Positions 24,496 through 35,841 of a stretch of 64,000 nucleotides of DNA are shown piece after piece. The notes below the pieces were generated by a model, which ran no database searches, was not told the origin of the DNA, and saw nothing but the letters and a program-made list of their open reading frames with translations. The translations under genes and the position numbers were made by a program. Source of the DNA: Hyperoplus lanceolatus (lineage: Eukaryota > Chordata > Actinopteri > Uranoscopiformes > Ammodytidae); assembly GCA_026929865.2 (NCBI GenBank), contig CM049398.1, positions 21,725,001-21,789,000 of the forward strand. Reading direction: 5' to 3'. Position 1 is the first letter of the stretch, and each line of letters opens with the position of its first letter.

Positions 24496-25125
24496 ATTTC
24501 TCTCAACGGCGGACTATGCAGCAATAGACAGACAGCGACAAACCAGGAAATTGACAATTTAGAAACAAAAGCTGGCAAAATCGTAAAGTGCATGCGGAAG
24601 GAAAAAGGCGAGACGCGCAACTATACAGTAGTGGTGCGAAGCGCCACATATAGGCCTACTCTAGTAGGAAATTAAACTCAAACGTGACACCAACAGCACT
24701 TTCAGTGCATCGTAAACCCAAAGCAACTGCAGGAAAAGGAACTTAATCAATATTTTTTTGTATAAATATGATAAATATAAATGTGTCTATACTTTCTAAA
24801 TATAGCTTTACTAAGATCATTACACCCTCACAGTTATTAAAAGGTACCTTTTGTAAAGCTCACTATAATTAAATCTCTCCAAAACACCATCAAATGATTG
24901 TCTGTGATTTACTCTTAGTGATTTAGGAGTCCTCTCGAGGACTCCTAGCTTTTCATAGATTTAGGAGCTAGTTTTAGCGCTAAAATGCTTTGTGAATTAC
25001 ACTCATCTTAAAAAGTTAGGAGTCCTAAAATTAGGAGTGAAACGCCCCTTATTTTTGAGAGTTACTCCTAAATCAGCACGTTAGGACCTACTCTTAGCCT
25101 TAAAATGTTTTGTGAATACGGCCCC
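24496..25125 (+). mobile_element. CAGGGGCCG MITE family, copy C, left part missing
   Basis: Similarity to A and D begins abruptly at ATTTCTCTCAACGGCGG (24496) and runs to the right TIR ending GGCCCC at 25125. The left ~450 bp and left TIR are gone. The 64-codon ORF is partly present. Its right end abuts the transposase codons ELIANII. The subterminal near-palindrome AGGAGTCCTCTCGAGGACTC lies near 24927. Confidence 0.85.
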
Positions 25126-27230
25126 AGAGAGCTAATAGCCAACATTATTGGTGACCAAGACATTTTCAATAATGTCCACCAGGTCTCACTGTCAACACTT
25201 GCACGCATCCTGAAAAGAAATCAGGTCCAAATGAAGCAACTGTACAGAGAGGAATTCAGCGAGGGTCATACAGTTGCGGCATGAGTATGTGGAGGTATGT
25301 ATTGTTGGCTTTACAGTAGCACTGTGATGTTGCATACTGCACACATGACCTTTTGACATGTACATAGACTGTTTACTAGATCTATTCTGAACTACACAAT
25401 CTTGTCTCTCACTGTTTTTCAGAGAGTTCTAAAGATGGATGCTGAACAAATGCAGCATAAATATATCTTCATTGATGAGGCAGGGTTCAACCTCACCAAA
25501 GTAAGACGGAGAGGCAGAAACGTCATTGGCCATAGAGTGTTCATCAATGTCCCTGGGCAACGTGGGGGCAACATCACCCTTTGTGCGGCCATTACACAGG
25601 ATGGGGTCCTCCACCGTGCCAAAATTGGGCCTTACAACACACCTCACATACTCACATTTTTAGACCAATTGCAAACCATAGTCACAGCAGAAAACCAAAT
25701 GCAACAGACAATACATTGTCATGGACAATGTATCATTCCACCGTGCTGCTCTGGTCCAGGGGCCGTATTCACAAAACATTTTATCTTAGCGCTAAGAGTA
25801 CTCCTAAGGAGCACTAAAAGTTCTTAGTAAGGAGTAATTTCTTAAAATCTATTCACAAAGCTGATAAGAGCAACTTTTACTAAGGAATGGGAGGGACTCC
25901 TAAACTAAGACTAGAGGGCGGGGTTGACCCTGTTGCTATGGATGATGTCATGTTCATACCTTTTATGCCCACAGTGATTGACTGAGAGGGAATGAGAGCT
26001 AAGAGTGAATTTATGATAGAAACACTGTGAGATATCCATATTGTGTCGCTGTATTAAAGTAAAGAGTTTTTATATAGCCTACAGTTAATGACAAGTGACA
26101 CTGATTTAACATGAAACCAAGATACTGCAGGGTTTCCCACACATTTGTTCACAATTAACCTACAATAGCGCCACATAGGTCTATTAATTTTAAATTTTAC
26201 AATGATTTAAATTGGAAAAATATCCTAATTGAAGAGCTGCACGCCATGCACTCTCACTGTATTTCTCTCAATGGCAGACTATGTAGCAATAGTCAGACAG
26301 CGATGAACCAGGAAATTCACCATTTAGAAACAACAGCCGGCGAAATCGTAAAGTACATGCGGAAGGAAAAAGGCGAGACGCGCAACTATACAGTAGCGGA
26401 TCTGTGGAACGGAGGAGATGCTGCGAAGCGCCACATATAGGCCTCTAGTAGGAGATTAAACCCAAACGTGACACCAACAGTAACTTTCAGTGCAGAGTAA
26501 ACCCAAAGCAACTGGAGGAAAATTAACTTAATAAATATTTTTATTATACTATTTATATTTTTTATAACAATATAATAAATATAAATGTGTCTATACTTTC
26601 TAAACATAGCTTTACTAAGATCATTAAACCCTTACAGCTATTAAAGATACCTTTTATAAAGCTCACTAGCATTAAATCTCTCCAAAACACCATCAAATGG
26701 TTGTCTGTGATTTACTCTTAGTGACTTAGGAGTCCTCTCGAGGACTCCTAGCTTTTTATAGATTTAGGAGCTAGTTTTAGCGCTAAAAGGCTTTGTGAAT
26801 TACACTTATCTTAAAAAGTTAGGAGTCCTAAAATTAGGAGTGAAACGCCCCTTATTTTTGAGAGTTACTCCTAAATCAGCACGTTAGGACCTACTCTTAG
26901 CCTTAAAATGTTTTGTGAATACAGCCCCTGAACTGGTTTCAACACCAACCACAGTTCACTGTCCTATACCTTCCACCATACTCTCCATTTCTTGAGCCAA
27001 TCGAAAAGTTTTTCTCGGCATGGCGGTGGAAGGTTTACGATCTCCGGGCCCTCAGGTACCCCTTATTCAGGCCATGGAGGAGGCCTGTGACCAAATCGAC
27101 GCCGTAGCTGTGCAAGGGTGGATAAGACATTCAAGGCAGTTCTTCCAACGGTCTTGCAAATGAGCATATCGCTTGTGACGTGGATGAAATTCTCTTGCCA
27201 GATCCAGCCAGGCGAAGAGATAATGTCTAG
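25126..27230 (+). pseudogene. IS630/Tc1-like DDE transposase, C-terminal part, broken
   Basis: Exon one reads ELIANIIGDQDIFNNVHQVS then LSTLARILKRNQVQMKQLYR. A short deletion near 25246 shifts the frame, and QLRHEYVE follows. A GT-AG intron (25295-25422) leads to RVLKMDAEQMQHKYIFIDEA and GFNLTKVRRRGRNVIGHR, with the first catalytic Asp in FIDEAGFN. A one-base shift precedes MDNVSFHRAALV (second Asp). MITE copy D (25757-26930) then splits the gene before NWFQHQPQFTVLYLPPYSPF and LEPIEKFFSAWRWKVYD (third catalytic residue, E). Two more shifts precede IACDVDEILLPDPARRRDNV and a stop at 27230. It would have excised and inserted its element as a DDE transposase; this copy is dead. Family: DDE_3/IS630-type, by motif order. 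Confidence 0.85.
25757..26930 (+). mobile_element. CAGGGGCCG MITE family, copy D
   Basis: Full-length copy with both TIRs, inserted between the second and third catalytic motifs of the IS630-like transposase. It carries the intact 64-codon family ORF (26246-26440). The empty site of the 17531 MITE is visible at about 26712-26728. No unambiguous target duplication at the ends. Confidence 0.9.
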
Positions 27231-27769
27231 TATTTTCTGTTTTTTTTATCAATTTTATTTTATTTCTTATTTCTGTTATTTTAACCTGTACTGGATACAT
27301 TATTCTATCTTGTGTTTTGCAGTGATAAGTGTTATGCACACTACTGCAGAAAGTGATACTTTATGTTGACTGATTTGAGTGTACGGACAGAAATGAATAT
27401 GTTCCTCAGTCTGCAGCATTGGTCTTGTCAAGTGTTTGGTGAACATATTGTGTATCTGCACTTCATATACATTACTCTAATCACTGATATTACTACAAGT
27501 GTTTAAGGTTAGCCACAGCAGTGTGTAACTGGTTCAGACAGAATTAAGTTATATGAAAAGTGTGTTTCTTATGGTGACAAAATATGTTATATATGTTTAT
27601 AAAATAGTGTATAGTTTTGAAAAGAGTGTTTCATTTTGCAAAGGGTCTGAGGTGTTTTGATAAGTGGGTGAATGGTGTGCTAATTGTGAGTAGTGTTTTG
27701 AGAAATCGGGCCCTGTTTTCAAAATCGTGCTTTAGCAATTAAAAAAAAACTGTAAAAGTTAGCCTTAAA
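27231..27769. mobile_element. Probable 3' non-coding part of the IS630-like element
   Basis: AT-rich sequence directly after the transposase stop. The repeated GTGTTTTGA-type motifs towards 27700 and the GAAATCGGGCCCTGTTTTC at 27701-27719 look like the end region of a mariner-like element. The exact right end is not resolved because MITE fragment E follows. Confidence 0.4.
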
Positions 27770-27869
27770 GGCTTTGTGAATAGGTTTTAAGAAATTACTC
27801 CTAAGAACTTTTAGTGCTCCTTAGGAGTACTCTTAGTGCTAAGATAAAATGTTTTGTGAATATTGCCCC
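27770..27869 (-). mobile_element. CAGGGGCCG MITE family, end fragment E
   Basis: About 100 bp match the left-type end of the family (minus orientation), ending TTTTGTGAATATTGCCCC. The rest of the element is missing. Confidence 0.75.
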
Positions 27870-28056
27870 AGTGCATTAAGAGAGACAGCAGAGTTCTGGT
27901 ATGTGCGTGTGTCAGCTACTATTGGGCACCCCGGGCACTGTATCTATATAGCGGTTTGCCGTTAACATGGCTGAAATGTCATTGCGCTTTCAGAGCTCTC
28001 TGCTGCGTAGAATCGACAGCCCGGGGCACAGATTATTCCCAAAGCAGCCTGGCACG

Positions 28057-28057
<1 letters not shown>

Positions 28058-28095
<38 letters not shown>
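28058..28095. repeat. (CA)n microsatellite
   Basis: About 19 CA units. Confidence 0.97.
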
Positions 28096-28097
<2 letters not shown>

Positions 28098-28664
28098 TGA
28101 TTTAAATTCTGACTTTTGGGGATTTTGTTACTGTCCATATGCCACCACGCTGTAACTCAGATAAAGCAGAATGCCACAGTGCAGAGGAATAATCAATGAG
28201 AATATGATTTGATGTCAAGTGGGCAATCGAAGGAATCTAGTTTGAACATTGGACTGGAAAAGAGAGGGATCTATGTGATTGGGCCAATTAAGTGGGCACA
28301 CAGTCCCTTCCAGATGTTTAACTGAATAAAAAGAAACAAATGAACAAATGCATTAGCGCTGCAGCTGTTTGAATAGAATTTTGAGGACCCACATTTAGAC
28401 GTTTTTTTTTATGATTATTTTTTTTATCAAATGGTCTGTTAGGCCCAAATGAATCATGTCCGTGCACTGCGGGCCTGAAATGAAATCGAAATTGTTATTC
28501 CGTGGTCCTGTGGCAACTGGCGGAAAAATGCTTTCTGCTCTCATTGTACCCAGCAGCTTCAGCCAGCCTGTCTCGTCTTTGTGGAGGAGAGTCAGGAAGT
28601 TGTCTATGAGGTGCTACAGATGGCTCCACAACCACTGCAGTCAAATATGTTGTCAGCCTCGAAG

Positions 28665-28665
<1 letters not shown>

Positions 28666-28708
<43 letters not shown>

Positions 28709-28732
28709 CACACACACACACACACCCCCCCC
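28666..28732. repeat. (CA)n microsatellite ending in a C-run
   Basis: About 29 CA units with one GCA interruption, ending in eight C. Confidence 0.97.
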
Positions 28733-28880
28733 AGGCATTTTAACATGCTATAACTCCAAAAAGTAAATTACAACAAAGTGCCTTTTTTGTCTTTTTCCGC
28801 CCCACTGTCGCTTCTGCTAATGAGCTTATTTTGAACAATGGCCACACCAGTAAATACATCTTGCTACATCTGGTCGGTCG

Positions 28881-28884
<4 letters not shown>

Positions 28885-28934
<50 letters not shown>
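28885..28934. repeat. (GA)n microsatellite
   Basis: 25 GA units. Confidence 0.97.
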
Positions 28935-28938
<4 letters not shown>

Positions 28939-30741
28939 ATCCCTCACTTTCCTCTTTTTCCTATAGCCTGGAAATCCAGGCTCTGATATAATTTGCCAGC
29001 GCCGAGTGGCAGGTCTGGGAATGCCAGACTATCTTTTTCCTACTATTCGTAAAATGACAATTTACCGACCTATGAATTATCTCAGATACACTGTTTTTAT
29101 GCTGGTGTTAAAGATGTCACTGTTCAAAAGATTAGAATTGTTTAAATGTGTTCCCTCCAACCCTCTAAAAACATCGGCATTCTCTAATAACCACCTCCCC
29201 ACGTTCCATGGCTCATCTTTCATTCATCTCACCCTTTCTTTCCCTCTCCATTACCTTTTCCCTAACACACACTTGTTTGCAGCTTTCCCTTTGATCTAGC
29301 CAGTATCGTTTTCTCTTTCTTTTTTTAGCCAACGCATCTTTATTCATCATTCATCGTTCATTACCCTGTCATCATGTTACCTTTATCTTCATGCTTGTGA
29401 CATTAGCCAGTGACAAAATAAGAAGTAAAACAGTTGGATTTAATTGAAGCAGTCAATAGGGAGGACAAAGAGCATAAAACAATCGCTGTTGCTTGGATAT
29501 CTATTGATGATGATGAAAGACTGGAATAAAACCGAGAGCACACAAGATTAATGAATCCTTTGACTTGCTATTATAATAAACAAGTTTTCATTACAACTTC
29601 ATTTGAATTAACACAATGAAAAATCTCCTCCAAAGCACAACCACTGCTGTGCATCTGTCAGCTGTTTACACATTCTGCTTCACTGGCAGTCTTCTTCGTA
29701 CAGCTCTGACTTAGTGGAGGTGCTGTCATCAACATTAAAAAGCACAGCCAGTAAAGGGCTTTTCATCATTTCTCTCTTTTGCTTTTGCACGCTATTCTTT
29801 TTGTATTCAACAGTTTTTTCCCCGCGTCTCTTTCTCGTCCTGTTCACTAGAAATAAAGTTATTGGTTGTTTCCTTTCTTTTGCCCATGGCGTTCTTGTCC
29901 TCATCTTCCCCCATTCTCTTTGCAGAAACTTGGAAAACAACCCTTTTCCACTCCCAAATGTTCCCTAATCTTGCTTTGAATGAGCTAAGCTTTATTTGAT
30001 TCTGTGTTAAAACAGCAAAAACAATCACTTGAGACATTCAAGTCTTGATACTCCTTGATATGTCAAGTGTTTGGATATTTAGCCTACATCTGTATAAACA
30101 GGCTGTGTCCCTCACTCTTCTTTCTCAAATGTCCATCACTCTCTCATCTCAAGAATACTCTAAATCTTCCCTGTCCCTTCAATAGCCCCTTCCGTTGCAT
30201 GCGTCTCCATTTAAAAAAACCTCCTTTATATGTCTCTTTCTCATTCTCTTCCCCTGAGGGGCTCAAAGACTGCAGTGCAGTGGCCCTGTAAAACTGCTAA
30301 AGGCACGGACATGCATTCATGTGTGCATATTCAATCCTCCATGCACATTCGAAATAACGCGACAACACATACATAAAAGGGGGAGAAATAGGCCGCCTTG
30401 AAATATGTAACATAGTGACACAAGCTGAAACACATTCACACACACTCAAGAGAATAAGTGGAGTAAATTAAATAGACACAAGCGGAGTAATACCAGAATG
30501 CATTTACTAGAGCACAGACCTTCATAATCACTAAACAATTCTTCAGCTCACAAGGCTGCAGCATTTAGAACACTATACACTGTGGTACTAGTTTATTAGG
30601 AGCACTTATAGCTAAATGCAATTGGATCCAATAGAGCAGCCCTTCAATAAACCCTGTTTCAGTTCAGCTAATAATGACAGCATCAGTCATTCAGCTGTTC
30701 TCCCCATACAACATAGGTTTATGTTTAAGTAACTATAGTAT

Positions 30742-30959
30742 TTGAGTGGCTGGAGTAATTATGAACAGAGCATATAGGAGAAAATGGTGTCCACACTTAA
30801 AATCAATGGGTTAAAAATGGGCATGGCCAGAAACCACTAACAACAATGGGTTATTTGGATCCAGTAATCCACATATCATATGAAATAAACACCAACACTG
30901 GGTCAAAACTAAACCTTAGGACTGGGTAAAAAGAACCTGCTACTGCGTTGGTGCTATAT
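30742..30959 (+). repeat. 220 bp dispersed repeat, copy 1 (empty site)
   Basis: It matches 32341-33538 minus the MITE inserted there, from TTGAGTGGCTGGAGTAATTA to CTACTGCGTTGGTGCTATAT, in the same orientation. It contains AACCACTAACAACAATGGG, the uninterrupted target of the 32452 MITE. Internal TGGGTTAAAAATGGGC and CACTGGGTCAAAAC motifs suggest an element family, but its termini are not clear. Confidence 0.75.
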
Positions 30960-30998
30960 TGACCCATGCTGGATCTTTTTTCAAGCCAGTGGTCTTAA

Positions 30999-31302
30999 AG
31001 ACCTACTTCACCAGTTGGAATATGAAGGTGTATTGAACTCGGAGATCCTATGTAGTATAAATGTGCAAAAAAAAAAAAATCGGATCATCCTAGCCTGAGA
31101 AAAGGCAGAAATAGTGTTTTATGGTCTCACTGTCTAACCCTACAATTTCCTTCTTGTGACATCACAGTAAGGGTCAGGATTAACAGGACAGCTGGGCCAA
31201 GGGAAGACTGAGGGAAGACTGAGGAAAGAAAAACCTCATTCATTATATTATAATAGTGATTTTATAATGAGAACGCTGATTCCGTATGGGTGAAGTATTC
31301 CT
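30999..31302. mobile_element. 304 bp TTAA-target MITE
   Basis: The left end is AGACCTACTTCACC. The right end read inward is AGGAATACTTCACC. TTAA is on both sides (30995-30998 and 31303-31306). No coding capacity; Kolobok-like by its target only. Confidence 0.82.
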
Positions 31303-31306
31303 TTAA

Positions 31307-32340
31307 GTGTTTAGGATAGAATACACCAAGTGCATATAGTGAGCAAAACCATTTTTCTCTAACCTTAACAAAGTAGTTGTTACAACCTAAACCAAAATTT
31401 TTCCTCAAACCTTACCATGTAATTTATTTGCCTATAAACTTAATCCCAAATTTCAAGCACAGCCTTGTCACATCTTAAAATGTACTTATTATTCATCAGG
31501 GATTTGTATCAGTTTTGGAAAGCACGGCTGAACAACCTGGTCGTGCAGATGTGGTGTCAAATTCCTAATTGCGTGATTTATATTAGATATATTGTGAATT
31601 TCTATTTTCTAGATGTCAGATTCTGTCTTTTGGATTCAGGAGTACTTGTCACACTGTTAATAACGCTCAGTTTCAGACACCTGGAGTTTGTCATGCTGTA
31701 GAAGTCAGACTGCATTTATTAAAATATTTTACTTATTTACTGTTTGTTCCATGACCTACCTACTTTCTTCCTTCTCTCAGAGAACGTCTCCCTCTCATTT
31801 AGAGTCGGTCTCCTCTTCCCCCAGCGTCACTTTCGATCTTTCGCTTTCCCTTTCCTCTCTCTTACACTAATTGCCTCCCTCAGCATCAGCCTCTCCCTTA
31901 GCCACCTTTTCTTGTCTGTCTCTCACTTGAAGGGCTGACAGGGAGGTAAGATACAGTACGTGTGCCATCACATGTTCTGTATCATCATCCTGTGTTGCAG
32001 CGTTTCTCTCATCTATCTTCCCATGCTCCTATCGCCTCATTCACTCACTCTTGGTGTCAGAGTTTGTAGCAGTTGCAGCAGTTTTGGGTAAACCTATGTC
32101 ATCTTCTCTTCTCTACTCCAGTGGTATTGCCAGTAATGGGCCTATAGGCAGCACTGGCCCACCCACATTACTCATGCTCACCATGAGTAATGTGGGTTTT
32201 GTCCAAAGTGTTATCCAAAAACATTTGCATTCAATGTAATGTTACCACCACAACATTGGCGAAGCACAGTTCTTTAAAAATGTGGAAAGAAATATGTGTT
32301 GCTGCACAATTATAATGCATCCCCTATGATATCTTATTTT
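31307..32340. other. Unique-looking sequence, no gene seen
   Basis: Pyrimidine-rich at 31750-31930. The reading frames there are low-complexity Ser/Leu/Phe and not convincing. Confidence 0.5.
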
Positions 32341-32451
32341 TTGAGTGGCTTGAGTAATTATGAACAGAGCATATAGGAGGAAACAGTGTCCACACTTAAA
32401 ATGAATGGGTTAAAAATTGACCCAGCAGTGGGCAAGGACAGAAACCACTAA

Positions 32452-33415
32452 AGGCCAGGACACACCGGTACGACTACCGACCGTTGCCCGAAAATGGAGT
32501 CTGCAGTTTCAGGCAGCTCCAGTCTGCCCGTCGCGGCCAAAAAAGTGCCAAGAACACACGGAGCCGACTACTGACTTTCCGTACGCTCTGGGCTTGAGCG
32601 GGATGTAATGTCTCCACAACAGCAGGCGGCGCCAATCTGTATTGTGGCCCAAAAAAATACGGAAGCCGGAAATGATGGGACGGCTCTCTAGACCAGGGGT
32701 CACCAACACAGTGCCCGCGGGCACCAGGTAGCCCGCAAGGACCATATGAGGCGCCCGCAGGCCTGTTCTAAAAATAGCATAATAATCTGTTTCCTACCTT
32801 TTTTAAGTCATTGTTGATACTCATTGTGAGAAATCTTTAACATGATCAGTGTCTTCACATAGATGAGTATCACTAATCATTAATAATAAGATATAACTAA
32901 AGGCAAACTGAACAAATTTGTTATTTCAGAAGAGTGTATCAAACTGGGTTCCCCTCGTATGACTCAGTACCCATGAAGTAGCCCTCAAGTTCAACAAGGT
33001 TGGTGACCCCTGCTCTAGACCATAAACCTATGGACCATAAAGAGCACCATTTTTAGCAGAGAGTGTCGAGCATGGTGTCGAGCAGTCAAGAAGGGTTGAT
33101 GCATGTGAGTACTCGCTGAACGAAACAAACAAACACATTAAAACAATGGGTAGCGATGCGATACTGTTGTCAGCTGTTTGTGCTACCCGCCTCACTTCCG
33201 GGCTTCACTGATTCGCTAGCCCTCCACCAATCAAATTGCTCCGAGTGAAAGACTGCCCAACGGCGATTGAACATGTTCAATCGGCTGAAAAGAAGCCCGA
33301 TGACATCTACGACGACCGACGTCACTGAACACACCAAACAGATTTGTGTCCCCGCCCCCTCCAGACTCTCCGACCATGTCCGATGGCTGACTATCGGGCC
33401 GGTGTGTCCTGGCCT
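32452..33415. mobile_element. Harbinger-like MITE with AGGCCAGGACACACCGG ends
   Basis: AGGCCAGGACACACCGG is matched by its complement at the right end. TAA is duplicated on both sides (32449-32451 and 33416-33418), and the empty site in the repeat at 30742-30959 has a single TAA, so the insertion is proven within the window. A hAT MITE (32694-33012) is nested inside. TWA target: PIF/Harbinger. Confidence 0.93.
32694..33012. mobile_element. 319 bp hAT-type MITE
   Basis: The ends are CAGGGGTCACCAAC and its complement (one mismatch), flanked by a perfect 8 bp duplication CTCTAGAC (32686-32693 and 33013-33020). Confidence 0.93.
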
Positions 33416-33538
33416 TAACAAAAATGGGTTCTTTGGATCCAGTAACCTACAAATCATATGAAAGAAACACCAACTCTTGGTCAAAACTAACCCTTGGGAA
33501 CTGGGTAAAAAGAAACGGCTACTGCGTTGGTGATATAT

Positions 33539-34644
33539 CGTACGTTTAAAATTCACACTATCGAGCCATAGAAATATGAGCTGGTAAACCTGTTTGATTC
33601 ATAGATCTCTTATACATAAAGTTCTAGTGTGAGTGCATTATTTTAAGTGGATTTAATTCCGTGAGGTGCATGTACAGTAGTTCTCAGTGTTACTTGGCAT
33701 AACTCTGCTTCAAATATAATTAATTCTGAATATGAGATTTGTTTGAACTGTTTGTAAAGCCTTTGTTTCGCTGTTAATACAAATGTATGCTTATTCCACT
33801 GCGTTTCTCGCTGTTACTGTTCTTCCTCCCAAGTCATCTTATATGCCGGATTTGTGCACATCGGTGAGCTGTAGAGCATTTTTTTAACCTACCAAATACT
33901 GTATATCTTTGGTGGTATTCACAGTCAACTCATTTGGCAGCGACTAGCACATTCCTTTTCCAATTTTCATTTCAGATACAGATCACACTCACCCACTTGA
34001 ATGCCAACGAGCTGCACAAAATTACAAATAGAAGCAACATTCAAGCATTCAAAAGGCCTTTCGCAATAGCTACTTCTTAGCAGATTGAACTTAGGAGTCC
34101 ATCCTCACTAGAACTTTAAATATAAGATGAAAATATACAAAGGCACTGAATTTTTACTTTAAAGTATCAGTTTTTGACTGAGAAACCTACGTTTTCCTTC
34201 AAATAGTTCTTCAGCTTAATCTTGTGCAAATTCTCCACCATTTCTGTTAGTTGATTCAAAAAGCATGCTGGTATACTGGTCTACTACACTTCCTCTCAGG
34301 TTAGTTTCAAAAGTATCTGCAATACAATTAACATTGCAATGCAAGCAGACATTGGTTATTTGTACCATGTTTGGCTAAATGTGGACTGACAGTCTGTATG
34401 CACACACGCATGAATAAAGAAGAACAAGAAACATCATGAAGCATCAAAACTTATTTTGGGGAGAATATTTTCTTTTGCAGTTTTCAAACAAAATCTATGG
34501 CAAACCCAACAATCAATCATTTAATTTCATCGGATGTAGGGTGGGAACAATTCTTACTAATTATGTTTCACAAGTACAAAATAAAACAAGAAGCACATTT
34601 AAAGAAACTTATAACGAACAAAAACAACCTTACACTTAATTCTA
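33539..34644. other. Unique-looking sequence, no gene seen
   Basis: AT-rich; no ORF, repeat or RNA gene that I can support. Confidence 0.5.
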
Positions 34645-34815
34645 GGGGGCGCTCATGGTGCAGTGGTTGCAGTGGCCATAATTGCTGCAAAACCGGTTTG
34701 AATCCGACCATCTGTTCTCTGCATGTCTTCCCCTCTTTGCCCCATTTCAACTCTGTCACTCCAAACTGTCTATTAAAACAGAAAATTGTCGCACAATCAT
34801 CAAAAGGCTTCAAAC
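34645..34815 (+). mobile_element. tRNA-derived SINE
   Basis: It begins GGGGGCGCTCATGGTGCAGT. An A-box-like TGGTGCAGTGG (34656) and a B-box GGTTTGAATCC (34695) are spaced about as in a tRNA promoter, followed by a CTGCATGTCTTCCCC body common in fish SINEs. The head cannot fold as a proper tRNA, so this is not a tRNA gene. The 3' end is approximate. Confidence 0.65.
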
Positions 34816-35841
34816 CCCATCAACTATTCTTCTCATCATTGTTCTGTCTTTATAGTGTGTAATGAAAATTCCATGGAAATGATCTGGGGCCTCATTTATC
34901 AACGGTGCGTACGCACAATAGAGTGCGTACGTGGCTCACTAAGCAACATTTGCGATTTATCAAAAGTATACTTGACGGGAAGAAGTGCGGTGTTCCACGC
35001 ACAATATAACCCATGCGTACGGACAAAAAGTGGAGAAAGGAGAACTGGCGACTCCAGTCGGCAGATGAATGAAGTACGAGAACGAATGTGTCTGTGTAAA
35101 ATTAATCGTATTAAGCCATGCATGCATGTCATACATCGGGAGTTCCTTTGCAAAACGGATAAAGCCATTCTTACAATTAATATGCCTCGACCGATTTTTC
35201 CATGGAGTGATACAAAAAAACTGATTCTAATATTTAATAGCCTACAAACGGACATATATGAGTGCACATTTAAAACAGATCTACTTTAAAACCTATATTC
35301 AGAAATAATTAAAGAATAACCTGCCTTTAGCGTTTCTGAAGATCGAACTGAGGCACCAAACTAAACGTTTTCCTGTCGCCATATCCCCAGAAGAATATTA
35401 TTTTCCAAATTGTAAAATAGTGTAAAATCTATGTATTTGTATTTTCGTTCATTCAACTATTTTCACTTTATGGATGTTTTCTCATGAATAAAAAACGTGA
35501 ACAGGGCAAACAATGTGTGATGCTGTTTTTGACTCCTTCTGAAATAGGAGCGCAGAGTTTTAATATGATGTTTTACACATTTCTTTTTACGGCCGAAGCC
35601 TGTTTTTTAATGGTTTTGTTTTTAAGCAGGTCCAACGCTGGCAAGTACTTCTGAAATAAAAATAAATAAATGAAATGTTTTGACAAGCAAAGTATTATTT
35701 TTATTATAATCATCATCGCCGTGTGTTGCTCGGAAATATTTGTCAACAATTAAGTCCATCATTAGGTCCACACCTGTATCTGTTTTGATGCAATTAGCTG
35801 GATGGGTATAAAGGCATGCAATTCCAATGCAATTACGCGAA

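Larger units (their letters stand above)
27870..30741. other. Unique-looking sequence with microsatellites
   Basis: Microsatellites lie at 28058-28095, 28666-28732 and 28885-28934. 28970-29000 begins TAGCCTGGAAATCCAGGCT, a small palindrome reminiscent of MITE ends but with no partner. 30578-30690 looks like an old dispersed repeat (TAGTTTATTAGGAGCAC) by memory only. No gene seen. Confidence 0.45.
32341..33538 (+). repeat. 220 bp dispersed repeat, copy 2, interrupted
   Basis: Second copy of the repeat at 30742-30959, split by the MITE at 32452-33415 after AACCACTAA. The two copies lie 1.4 kb apart in direct orientation. Confidence 0.75.

Noticed and set aside
30578..30690. Ancient dispersed repeat
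   Set aside because: It looks familiar from other fish sequences, but I cannot show a second copy or termini in the window.
34645..34815. tRNA gene
   Set aside because: A- and B-box-like motifs are present, but the sequence does not fold into a complete cloverleaf and continues into a SINE body.
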